Below, piece after piece: positions 1 through 6,858 of a DNA stretch of 21,285 nucleotides; position 1 is the first letter of the stretch, and every line of letters begins with the position of its first letter. This stretch comes from Pseudomonadota bacterium (lineage in GTDB: Bacteria > Desulfobacterota > Desulfovibrionia > Desulfovibrionales > Desulfovibrionaceae), in the NCBI GenBank assembly GCA_023433925.1, contig JAEYTO010000067.1, positions 1 through 21,285 of the forward strand, in the 5' to 3' direction. The notes beneath the pieces are model-generated. The model was not told where the DNA came from. It did no database searches and saw only the letters and a program-made list of their open reading frames with translations. The position numbers and the translations under genes are program-made.

Positions 1-1003
1 GTCGTTCAGCGCCCTGTTCGGCATCGCGCTTGGCCTGATCATCTCCAAGGCCATCAGCGCCCCGCTGCTGCGCGGAGTCCAGTTCGCCACAGCCGTGTCC
101 GAAGGCAACCTCAATCAGACCATCGACATCGAGCGCAAAGACGAAGTGGGGCAGTTGGCCAATGCCCTGAACGGCATGGTCTCCAAGCTCCGGGAAATAG
201 TGGCCGAGGTGCAGTCCGGCGCGGAGAACGTGGCCAGCGGCTCCTCCCAGCTTTCGGCCACCTCGGAGACCCTCTCCCAGGGGGCGTCCGAGCAGGCCGC
301 CAGCGTGGAGGAAGTTTCCTCCTCCATGGAGGAGATGGCTTCGGGCATCCAGCAGAACGCCGAAAACGCCGTGCAAACCGAGACCATGGCCCAGACTGCT
401 GCGGATGACGCCGAGGCCGGCGGCAGGGCCGTGACCCAGACCGTTACAGCCATGAAGCAGATCGCCGAAAAGATTTCCATCATCGAAGAAATCGCCCGTC
501 AGACCAACTTGCTGGCCTTGAACGCCGCCATCGAGGCCGCCCGCGCCGGCGAGCACGGCAAGGGCTTCGCCGTGGGCGCGGCGGAAGTGCGCAAGCTGGC
601 CGAGCGCAGCGGTCAGGCCGCCGGCGAGATCGGCAAGCTCTCGGCCGGGAGCCTGGCTGTCGCCGAGGAGGCGGGGCGGCTTATCGAAGAAGTGTTGCCC
701 GATATCCGCTCCACGGCCGTTCTCGTGCGCGAGATCGCGGCGGCCTGCGAGGAGCAGCGCATCGGATCCGGGCAGATTTCACAGGCCATCCGCCAGCTTG
801 ATCTGGTCATCCAGCAAAACGCCTCGGCTTCCGAGGAATCCGCGGCCACCTCCCAGGAGCTTGCGGGGCAGGCCCGGCAGCTCAGGGAAACAATCGGCTT
901 CTTCCGTCTGCGGCGGCAGGACGGCGCGCAACCGGCGCGAGCGGCCGTTCGGCCCGGTCCGGCCCTGACCGAAAGGCCGAATGCGGTCCTGCAGCCGTTC
1001 TAG
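1..1003 (+). CDS. Methyl-accepting chemotaxis protein, 3' part (5' end outside window)
   Basis: This is the C-terminal part of a membrane chemoreceptor that signals to CheA/CheW. The frame is open from the first bases of the window, so the sensor domain and true start lie upstream. The window begins with the end of a transmembrane helix (FGIALGLIIS) and continues into a HAMP linker (PLLRGVQFATAVSEGN, then KDEVGQLANALNGM). A long heptad-rich coiled-coil signalling domain follows, with the conserved hairpin tip (IARQTNLLALNAAIEAARAG, then GKGFAV). The tip reads FAVGAAEV, where the family nearly always has FAVVAxEV, a Val-to-Gly change. No C-terminal NWETF-type CheR/CheB tether is present; the tail ends in a Pro/Ala/Arg-rich stretch. 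The CBS gene starts 23 bp downstream, so the two may be cotranscribed. The family call is certain; the ligand cannot be inferred. Confidence 0.96.
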   Translation, partial: SFSALFGIALGLIISKAISAPLLRGVQFATAVSEGNLNQTIDIERKDEVGQLANALNGMVSKLREIVAEVQSGAENVASGSSQLSATSETLSQGASEQAASVEEVSSSMEEMASGIQQNAENAVQTETMAQTAADDAEAGGRAVTQTVTAMKQIAEKISIIEEIARQTNLLALNAAIEAARAGEHGKGFAVGAAEVRKLAERSGQAAGEIGKLSAGSLAVAEEAGRLIEEVLPDIRSTAVLVREIAAACEEQRIGSGQISQAIRQLDLVIQQNASASEESAATSQELAGQARQLRETIGFFRLRRQDGAQPARAAVRPGPALTERPNAVLQPF

Positions 1004-1026
1004 CTCGATCAGAAGGAGTTCATCCC

Positions 1027-1551
1027 GTGCAAGTCAGACAGTTCATGCGCTACAACCTGCTGGCCATAGATCCCGAGGAATCCCTGGAGAATCTCGTCAA
1101 GCATTACGACATGCTCACGGTCAAGTCCCGGCTGACATATGTGACCAGCGAAGGCAAGGTGCTGATCGGCGTCATCTCCATGTTCGACATCATCACGAGC
1201 TGTCTGCCCCTGGACATGGAGCACGCGACCCCGGCGCAGCTCGTGGAGCGCGCGGGGGTGGTGAAAAAGCTGCGGGCCAAGGATATCATGACCAGCCGTT
1301 TCCTGGGGCTCAAGGCGGAGGAGAGCATCCTCACGGCCGCGAGCCTTATCCAGCGTCATCACCTCACGGCCCTGCCCGTGCTCGATGAGCAGGGCAGGCT
1401 CATGGGAGAGGTCACCCGGCGCACGGTGCTCGAATTCATAACCGACCTCATGCGCGCCCACGAACGGGCTTCGGCCGCCGATAAGGCCGCCATGGGCATC
1501 TTCTCGCCGCGCGATCTGCTGGCCGCGAACATGGCCGGAATCTCCATATGA
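1027..1551 (+). CDS. CBS-domain pair protein
   Basis: This 174-residue protein consists almost entirely of two CBS domains. The first (about residues 3-65) begins VRQFMRYNLLAIDPEESL and includes GVISMFDI. The second (about 88-145) begins RAKDIMTS and includes HHLTALPVLDEQGRLMGEV. Stand-alone CBS pairs usually sense adenine nucleotides or regulate a partner, but no partner is evident here. The GTG start at 1027 is preferred because AAGGAG (1013-1018) lies 8 nt upstream; an in-frame ATG at 1045 would cut into the first CBS motif. It follows the chemoreceptor gene by 23 bp and is followed by a gene-poor stretch. The family call is firm and the function unknown. Confidence 0.88.
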   Translation: MQVRQFMRYNLLAIDPEESLENLVKHYDMLTVKSRLTYVTSEGKVLIGVISMFDIITSCLPLDMEHATPAQLVERAGVVKKLRAKDIMTSRFLGLKAEESILTAASLIQRHHLTALPVLDEQGRLMGEVTRRTVLEFITDLMRAHERASAADKAAMGIFSPRDLLAANMAGISI

Positions 1552-1619
1552 TGATTGGGGCAGCGCATAATCTGATGCTGGCGCGATTCGCGACGCTCCG
1601 CGCGGATCATGCACGACCC

Positions 1620-2030
1620 GTGGCGCAGCGCCGAGCGAAACGATGAGAGCCGGGTACACGCCCGGCGCAGGGAAGCTCCGCGTTCTTTCGCGAAATCGAT
1701 ATGTTGGCGCCGAAACGGGTCCCATCATTTTTCGCGGCGAGTTCGCGCTCGGGCAGGAACTCCTCGGGCCGGGCATTCCCTTTTCAAGCAGTCGAAACCG
1801 CTCGAATTCGTCGGCCTTCATGCCGCCGAAGCGCTTGCGCCAGGCATGAAGCGGTTTGCGTTTGACCTGAGAGAGGGCGCTGTTCTCTCTCGGACTCCCG
1901 CCGGGGGCCTATCAGGATAAGGGCCCCTTGCCCCCCATTTCATTCGCAGCTTGCTATAGCGGATCTGTTCGCTGATGCCGTGCCTCCCGGCCATCTGCGC
2001 CAACGGATCACGGTCGGTCGGAAGCTCACC
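1620..2030 (-). pseudogene. Degenerate IS3-family transposase (OrfA-like) relic
   Basis: Read on the minus strand, three fragments in different frames match the order of an IS3-family OrfA. Positions 2003-1965 give LAQMAGRHGISEQ, the helix-turn-helix part. After about 110 bp of unrelated sequence, 1851-1780 give LHAWRKRFGGMKADEFERFR followed by LLEK, the WRKRFGG hallmark and start of the leucine-zipper region. A frameshift then continues as NARPEEFLPERELAAK (about 1778-1731). A weaker resemblance to an OrfB start (GRVPGSHRFARR) lies near 1650-1690. No intact ORF remains, and I could not define terminal inverted repeats. The relic lies just beyond the 3' end of the tRNA-Ser gene. Family assignment is from motif memory, not a search. 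Boundaries are approximate. Confidence 0.55.
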
Positions 2031-2084
2031 TTACGGGTGAACCTAGTTTCGGGAGAGCTCACTTTTGGGGGAAGGGGTATGCAA

Positions 2085-2174
2085 TGGCGGAGGGAGAGGG
2101 ATTTGAACCCCCGGACGGGTTGCCCCGTCAGCGGTTTTCAAGACCGCCGCCTTAAGCCGCTCGGCCATCCCTCC
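2085..2174 (-). tRNA. tRNA-Ser (anticodon UGA)
   Basis: This is a 90-nt class II tRNA on the minus strand. The acceptor stem pairs GGAGGGA (5' end at 2174) with TCCCTCC, followed by discriminator G and an encoded CCA (complement of 2085-2087). The anticodon arm is GCGGT-CTTGAAA-ACCGC with anticodon UGA (complement of 2138-2140), decoding UCA serine codons. A long variable arm (GACGGGGCAACCCGTC) and the T-arm GGGGGTTCAAATCCC are intact. It is a single gene with no neighbouring tRNA. Sequence beyond its 3' end carries the transposase relic. Confidence 0.97.
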
Positions 2175-2267
2175 GCGATCGACCCTGGATATGGGTCGGA
2201 AGCAAGGCAGCTTTACTGGAACTCAGAGCGCACATCAAGCGCCATCGCGCACGGCAAGATTCGGGTC

Positions 2268-2284
2268 TGGCGGTTTGACCGCCA
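2268..2284. repeat. Perfect inverted repeat TGGCGGT-TTG-ACCGCCA
   Basis: A 7-bp perfect inverted repeat with a 3-nt centre lies 64 bp upstream of the ATG at 2349 and about 94 bp upstream of the tRNA 5' end. There is no T-run on either side, so it does not read as a terminator. It could be an operator for either divergent unit; this is an inference. Confidence 0.4.
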
Positions 2285-2348
2285 TTGCTGGACTGGCTTG
2301 TCAAATCAATGCGGACAATGGTAAAGCGGCGCATACCAAGGAGGGCTC

Positions 2349-2861
2349 ATGAACGACAAGATTGCCGCTCCCGTAGCCAAAGTCCTGCGGGAGCGCATGG
2401 AGCAGTCCCGACAGGTGGCCCTGCACGAGATACGCGAGATGCGCAAGGCCCTGATGGACCTGGAGCAATTTTTGAACGGCAAGCGCAAAAGACCCGGCGC
2501 CGACCTTTTCGATCTGGTGCACGGCGCGTTCGAATTATTCCGCACGAGCTCGGCCTTGGCGGACTACGGCAAGCTGCTCGAAGAGATGGGCAGCGAAGTC
2601 GATCGCTCCCAGACCCTGGCCTTGCTGGAGGCCAAGGGGGCGCGGCTTCTGACCAGGCCCGCGGGCTGGCACTGGATAAGCCCTAAGGGCGAGATGCATT
2701 TCCTGGCCAAGAAGGATGAGCCCGAGAAGGCTCTGGAGGCGCTGGTCAAGCTGCAAGCCGGCGGAAAGGCGCGCAAGCCCAAGATGGCGGCGTCAAGCCA
2801 GGGCGACGCCGCCGCGCGGGAGCAGGAGGTCGCGAAGCCCGAGGAAGTGTCTCGATCTTGA
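2349..2861 (+). CDS. Hypothetical protein, 170 aa
   Basis: I do not recognise this protein. It is soluble, with no signal peptide or membrane segment. The N-terminal third is a charged, probably coiled-coil helix (RMEQSRQVALHEIREMRKAL, then MDLEQFLNGKRKRPG). The middle is a compact helical region (LFDLVHGAFELFRTSSALAD) followed by a small putative beta unit (RLLTRPAGWHWISPKGEMHF). The tail from about residue 130 is low-complexity and rich in Lys, Ala and Glu. The ATG at 2349 has a strong AAGGAGG (2338-2344) 4 nt upstream. Flanks of 174 bp and 450 bp suggest a monocistronic unit. High-GC codon use and good initiation signals support a real gene. Confidence 0.75.
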   Translation: MNDKIAAPVAKVLRERMEQSRQVALHEIREMRKALMDLEQFLNGKRKRPGADLFDLVHGAFELFRTSSALADYGKLLEEMGSEVDRSQTLALLEAKGARLLTRPAGWHWISPKGEMHFLAKKDEPEKALEALVKLQAGGKARKPKMAASSQGDAAAREQEVAKPEEVSRS

Positions 2862-3311
2862 GCCCTTTACCGCCATAGCACACCGCCCTGTACGCTGCCG
2901 TCGATTACGTGAGCCGGCCACGGCGTTCCGCCAGCAAACTAGGCTGATCGCAGGCGCCTGCAACTCGATTGGTGCGCGGCCGTCGCGAATGCCGCCGCTG
3001 GAGAGAGGCATGTCTCGATAGCCACCATGCCCGCGTGGTTTTCCATGACCATATCCTTATACTCGCCGCGTGGCCGGCTTCCAGAGCATCCCCACAGCAG
3101 GCCGGAATAGACACGCGTTGCTTCCAGACCGCACACGACATTGTGTCAAATGGCTGACGAATTTGTTTTTCGTGTTATATTTCGTTGTATTGCCTTCACT
3201 CGTGAAAAAAATCCTTAAGGCTTGACACGGCAAATGCATCATGTCTAGAAAAGGCAAGTTTTTCCCAGACCAAAGATCCATCCAATCAAGAACTTTTCAC
3301 GGGGCGAGGTT
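2862..3311 (+). promoter_or_regulatory. Intergenic regulatory region upstream of the qrc operon
   Basis: No convincing gene is visible in these 450 bp; the antisense ORFs here match no family I know. From about 3140 the sequence becomes AT-richer than its surroundings. It holds an imperfect direct repeat (TTTCGTGTTAT at 3168-3178 and TTTCGTTGTAT at 3180-3190), a perfect palindrome TTCAC-TC-GTGAA (3195-3206) and a promoter-like element (3222-3249). The arrangement of repeats just upstream of a promoter suggests regulated expression of qrc. No regulator can be assigned. Confidence 0.5.
3222..3249 (+). promoter_or_regulatory. Candidate qrc promoter (sigma-70-like or sigma-54-like)
   Basis: Two readings overlap. 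A consensus -35 TTGACA (3222-3227) is followed after 16 bp by TCTAGA (3244-3249), a weak -10 matching 3 of 6. Alternatively, 3222-3238 (TTGACACGGCAAATGCA) matches the sigma-54 pattern YTGGCACGN4TTGCW except for A in place of the second G of the -24 GG and A in place of the first T of the -12 element. Either would give a leader of roughly 55-65 nt before qrcA. The -24 mismatch is serious, so the sigma factor is undecided. Confidence 0.45.
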
Positions 3312-3878
3312 ATGGTGCAGCAGAACGCATCCAGAGAGGGCGGAGGATTTGTCTTATTCTTCCTCATCGGCTTCATGGGCGCTTTGGCCGTGGGTTGGCT
3401 GCTCTTTCCAGCCCTTTTGTACAGCCAGAAGCAGCAGCCGATAGCTTTCAATCACAAGGCGCACGTGGAGAATGCGGGCATGCTCTGCGAGGACTGCCAC
3501 TCCTTCCGTGAGAACGGCTCCTTCGCCGGTTTGCCCACGACCGAGCAGTGCGCCGAGTGCCATGCGGACGTCACCGGCGGCGAGACGCCCGGGGAGAAGG
3601 AGATCGACAGGTTCGTCACCGAGTACGTGGAGACGGGCAAGCAGGTGGACTGGCTGGTCTATCAATATCAGCCGGACAATGCGTACTTCACGCACATCGC
3701 CCACGATGGGTTCGCCTGTGTCGAGTGCCATCCCGACGTCGGCAACTCCGAGTCGCCGCCGACCTTCTATCGGAACCGCATCTCCGGCTACAGCAAGGAC
3801 ACCATGAAGATGTGGCAGTGCGAGCGTTGCCATGCCCAACTCGGAACGAGCAACGGCTGCCAAGTCTGCCATAAGTAA
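3312..3878 (+). CDS. qrcA: Menaquinone reductase Qrc, multihaem cytochrome c subunit QrcA
   Basis: QrcA is the periplasmic cytochrome subunit of the Qrc complex. It receives electrons from type I cytochrome c3, which is reduced by periplasmic hydrogenases and formate dehydrogenases, and passes them towards menaquinone. The 188-residue product has one N-terminal membrane anchor (about residues 12-34) without a clear cleavage site. Five CXXCH haem motifs follow, at residues 59-63, 80-84, 136-140, 170-174 and 183-187, the last one residue from the C-terminus. These use all ten cysteines. I recall six c-type haems being reported for the Desulfovibrio complex, and no sixth canonical motif is present here. 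Start is ATG 3312 (GTG 3315 possible), close behind GCGAGG. It is the first gene of the operon, 17 bp before qrcB. Confidence 0.93.
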   Translation: MVQQNASREGGGFVLFFLIGFMGALAVGWLLFPALLYSQKQQPIAFNHKAHVENAGMLCEDCHSFRENGSFAGLPTTEQCAECHADVTGGETPGEKEIDRFVTEYVETGKQVDWLVYQYQPDNAYFTHIAHDGFACVECHPDVGNSESPPTFYRNRISGYSKDTMKMWQCERCHAQLGTSNGCQVCHK

Positions 3879-3895
3879 GCGAAGGGGTGAGCACA

Positions 3896-6043
3896 ATGGG
3901 AATGGGTCGCAGAGCCTTTATCGGTTTGGTTGCTGGCGGCGCGGCGGGCACCTTGCTCACGCCCGTCATATTTAAACTGACCGACGATGTCTCCATATGG
4001 TCGCAGAACTGGCCGTGGATCCCGCGCGTTCCGAAGGGCAAGCTTGAGCTCAAGCCTTCGTTGAGCAAGCTCGACAATTCGGGCGCGGGCGTGAACGTGC
4101 TCACGGTGGAGGGTCGCCCCTGCGCCGTGTATGGCAACCCCGAGCATCCACTGAGCGGCGGCGGGGTTTCCGCTCTGGCCAGCGCCGAGGCCGATCTCCT
4201 CTATAGCCCCTCGCGCATTCAGAGCCCGCTCAAGCGCGACGGCGACAGCCTGACCCCGATCTCCTGGGACGAGGCCAAGTCCTTGCTCGCCGAGAAGCTC
4301 AAGGCGGCGGGCGCCAACGTGGCCTGCGTGAGCGGCGATGACACCGGCTCCGGCTCGGACGTCTTCTCCGCCTTCGTGGCCGCCGCCGGCTCCAAGCTCT
4401 TCTACTACATGCCCACGGAGCAGGTGGACGCTGGCCGCGCTTGGCGGCGCCTGGGCGGCAAGGGCATGGTTGGCTACGATATCGAGAACGCCGACTTCGT
4501 CCTGGCCATCGGCGCGGACATCTTCCAGGCCTGGGGCACGCACGTGCGCAACGCCCAGGCCTTCGACATGACTCACCCCGTGGGCGGCGAGCCGACCATG
4601 GCCGTGGTCTATGCCGGCGCGGTCAAGAACCGCGGCGCGGCCGTGGCCGACGCTTTCGTGCCCGTGCTGCCCGGCGGCGAGGCCGCCCTGGCCCTGGGCA
4701 TCGCCCACCATCTCATCCAGGCTGGCGCCGCGAGCGGCGGACCCGGCTTCGACGCCTTCCGCTCCGTGGTCGCATCCGGCTACAGCCCCGAGAAGGTGCA
4801 GCAGGCCACAGGCTTGGCCCCCGAGCAGGTGGCCGAGCTGGCCAAGCGGCTGGCCTCGGCCAAGCGCCCGCTGGTCATCGCCGGCAGCACCTTCGGCCAG
4901 GGCGGCGGACAGAACGCCGTGGCGGCGGGCCTGGCCCTCAACCTGCTCCTCGGCCGCCTGGGCCGTCCCGGCGGCATCTACGCCCTGCCGGACGCCCCGC
5001 GGGTGGTCAGGGGCGCCATGCCCCGCGAGCAGATCCTGGCCAACGACTTCGTGGACTACATGCTCAAGCTCGGAGCCGGACAGACCAAGGCCCCCGAGGT
5101 GCTCATGGTTCACGAGGCCAACCCGGCCTACGCCCTGCCGCAGACCGAGCTTATGGTCCAGGCCCTGGACAAGGTACCCTTCCTGGTCAGCTTCTCCTCC
5201 TTCATGGACGAGACCGCGGCCATGGCCGACCTCGTGCTGCCCAACCCCATGGTCATGGAGCGGCTGGAGGACATGTACACTCCCTACGGCTCCGGCTGGG
5301 TGAGCTACACCGTGGCTAGCCCGGTGATCCCCCCGGTCCACGGCGCGCTCCCGGCCGCTGACGTCATGCTTCAGGCGGCTCAGGGCCTGGGGCTCGATTT
5401 GGGCTTCGCGAGCTTCAAGGATGTGGTCAAGGCCAAGGCCGAGGCCCTCGGCTCCCTGGGCGGCTTCGCTGCCGACAGCAAGACTCAGCCCTGGAAGATC
5501 CGTGCCGGCGGCGGCCCCGCCCCGACCTCGGGCGTCATGGACGCCGTGCAGGCCGGCAAGGCCTGGGTGTCCCTGGCCACGGCCGACGTGTCCGGCGTGA
5601 GCCTGGCCAAGGCCGCGGTCGGACAAGCCGCTGCCCCGGCCGGCGGCGAGTACCCGCTCGTGCTCGCGCCGCTCGTCGAACTCAACGTGGGCTCGGCCCA
5701 GGTGGCCCTGCCGCCGCACAACGTGGTGACCATCCGCGACACCGAGCTTGCCGGGGATGGTGTCTTCTTCGTGCGCCTGAACAGCGCCACGGCCTCCAAG
5801 CTCGGTTTGGGCGAGGGCAAGGCGGTCACGGTCTCCTCCAAGGCTGGATCCATCAAGGCCCGCGTGCACATCGACGAGGGCGTCATGGACGGCGTGGTCG
5901 CCGCTCCGCTCGGCTTCGGCCACACGGCCTGGGACAAGTTCGCCCAGAACAAGGGCGAGAACGTGAGCAAGGTGCTGACCATCGCGTCCGAGCCTGGCGT
6001 CGCCGCGCCCTTCTGGGCGGGCTCCATGGTCAAGATCGCCTAA
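3896..6043 (+). CDS. qrcB: Menaquinone reductase Qrc, molybdopterin-oxidoreductase-like subunit QrcB
   Basis: QrcB is the large periplasmic subunit, related to catalytic subunits of the molybdopterin oxidoreductase family and to the ActB part of alternative complex III. The 715-residue product begins with a twin-arginine signal (GRRAFIGLVAGGAAG), so it is exported folded by Tat. Family segments are visible, for example the stretch around TPISWDEAKSLLAEKL, the central dehydrogenase region, and a C-terminal beta-barrel cofactor-fold domain starting near YPLVLAPLVELNVGS. The N-terminal CxxCxxxC [4Fe-4S] motif of formate dehydrogenases is absent; the first 100 residues hold one cysteine (GRPCAVYG). 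This fits a structural, probably molybdenum-free role. ATG 3896 is preferred to GTG 3887, because AAGGGG (3882-3887) sits 8 nt before it and overlaps the GTG. Confidence 0.93.
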   Translation: MGMGRRAFIGLVAGGAAGTLLTPVIFKLTDDVSIWSQNWPWIPRVPKGKLELKPSLSKLDNSGAGVNVLTVEGRPCAVYGNPEHPLSGGGVSALASAEADLLYSPSRIQSPLKRDGDSLTPISWDEAKSLLAEKLKAAGANVACVSGDDTGSGSDVFSAFVAAAGSKLFYYMPTEQVDAGRAWRRLGGKGMVGYDIENADFVLAIGADIFQAWGTHVRNAQAFDMTHPVGGEPTMAVVYAGAVKNRGAAVADAFVPVLPGGEAALALGIAHHLIQAGAASGGPGFDAFRSVVASGYSPEKVQQATGLAPEQVAELAKRLASAKRPLVIAGSTFGQGGGQNAVAAGLALNLLLGRLGRPGGIYALPDAPRVVRGAMPREQILANDFVDYMLKLGAGQTKAPEVLMVHEANPAYALPQTELMVQALDKVPFLVSFSSFMDETAAMADLVLPNPMVMERLEDMYTPYGSGWVSYTVASPVIPPVHGALPAADVMLQAAQGLGLDLGFASFKDVVKAKAEALGSLGGFAADSKTQPWKIRAGGGPAPTSGVMDAVQAGKAWVSLATADVSGVSLAKAAVGQAAAPAGGEYPLVLAPLVELNVGSAQVALPPHNVVTIRDTELAGDGVFFVRLNSATASKLGLGEGKAVTVSSKAGSIKARVHIDEGVMDGVVAAPLGFGHTAWDKFAQNKGENVSKVLTIASEPGVAAPFWAGSMVKIA

Positions 6044-6066
6044 CCATAGCGGAAGGATAGAGAGCA

Positions 6067-6858
6067 ATGTCAGCAATACGCGAATTCCATACCAAATGGG
6101 GCATGGTGATCGACCTGGACAAGTGCACGGGTTGCGGCGCGTGCATGGTCGCCTGCCAGGTGGAGAACAACATCGCCCCTGCCGAGAACGGCGCGGACAT
6201 CACGCGCAGCTTGACCTGGATGCTCGTCTACAAGCTGGAGAACAAGCAGAAGTTCCCCAACTATGATGTGGCCTACCTGCCCAGGCCGTGCATGCAGTGC
6301 GAAAATCCCTCCTGCGTGCCGGTCTGCCCGGTCGTGGCCACGACCAAGGACGAGGAAGGCGGCATCGTCAGCCAGGTCTACCCGCGCTGCATCGGTTGCC
6401 GGTACTGCATGGCCGCGTGCCCCTACCATGTCCGCTACTTCAACTGGTTCGACCCCCAGTGGCCCGCGGGCATGGAGAAGTCGTTGACTCCGTTCTCCTC
6501 CACCCGCCCCAGAGGCGTGGTCGAGAAGTGCCACTTCTGTCATCACCGCTTCATGGCGGCCAAGGAGCAGGCCCGCGCCTCGGGCGCCGAGCCCATGGCC
6601 CTGCCCGAAGACGCCTATGTCCCGGCCTGCGTGGAAGGCTGCCCCACGGGCGCGCTCAGCTTCGGCGACCTGAACAACGCCGAGCATCAGGTGGCCAAGT
6701 TGTCCCAAGGCAAGAATGCCCGGCGACTCCTGGAGCGCCTCGGCGGCAAGCCCCAGGTGTTCTACGTGAGCAAGCGCCCTTGGGTCCTGGACATGTTGGA
6801 CAATGACCTCGGCGACGGTTCTCATGGCGGAGCCACCGGAGGAGGAAACCATGGCTAA
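6067..6858 (+). CDS. qrcC: Menaquinone reductase Qrc, iron-sulfur subunit QrcC
   Basis: QrcC is the ferredoxin-like electron-wire subunit of the NrfC/PsrB/DmsB type. The 263-residue product has four cysteine sets: C20/C23/C26/C30 (CTGCGACMVAC), C75/C78/C83/C87 (CMQCENPSCVPVC), C108/C111/C114/C118 (CIGCRYCMAAC) and C155/C158 with C188/C192 (CHFC, then CVEGC). Up to four cubane-type clusters could therefore be bound. It has no signal peptide, so it is probably carried across the membrane with QrcB by Tat. The C-terminus is a Gly/His-rich tail (DGSHGGATGGGNHG). GGAAGGA (6051-6057) precedes the ATG by 9 nt. The 3' end overlaps qrcD by 8 bp, suggesting translational coupling. Confidence 0.94.
   Translation: MSAIREFHTKWGMVIDLDKCTGCGACMVACQVENNIAPAENGADITRSLTWMLVYKLENKQKFPNYDVAYLPRPCMQCENPSCVPVCPVVATTKDEEGGIVSQVYPRCIGCRYCMAACPYHVRYFNWFDPQWPAGMEKSLTPFSSTRPRGVVEKCHFCHHRFMAAKEQARASGAEPMALPEDAYVPACVEGCPTGALSFGDLNNAEHQVAKLSQGKNARRLLERLGGKPQVFYVSKRPWVLDMLDNDLGDGSHGGATGGGNHG

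Noticed and set aside
1649..1666. Hairpin GCCGGG-TACACG-CCCGGC as a terminator for the CBS gene
   Set aside because: The stem is only 6 bp, no T-run follows, and it is about 100 bp past the stop codon.
1609..1920. Plus-strand 103-codon ORF between the CBS gene and tRNA-Ser
   Set aside because: No ribosome-binding site or family resemblance, Arg-rich random-looking composition, and it overlaps the IS3 relic on the other strand.
2180..2198. CGACCC-TGGATAT-GGGTCG as a structured leader or tRNA promoter element
   Set aside because: A 6-bp stem is expected by chance, and no matching -35 element was found at the right distance on the minus strand.
2905..3141. Minus-strand small ORFs in the region upstream of qrc
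   Set aside because: No recognisable motif or initiation signal, and overlapping frames are all similarly unconvincing.
3788..6076. Long antisense ORF (762 codons) opposite qrcB
   Set aside because: It mirrors a strongly supported gene in high-GC DNA. Its His/Gly/Leu-rich translation matches no family and arises from the codon bias of the sense strand.
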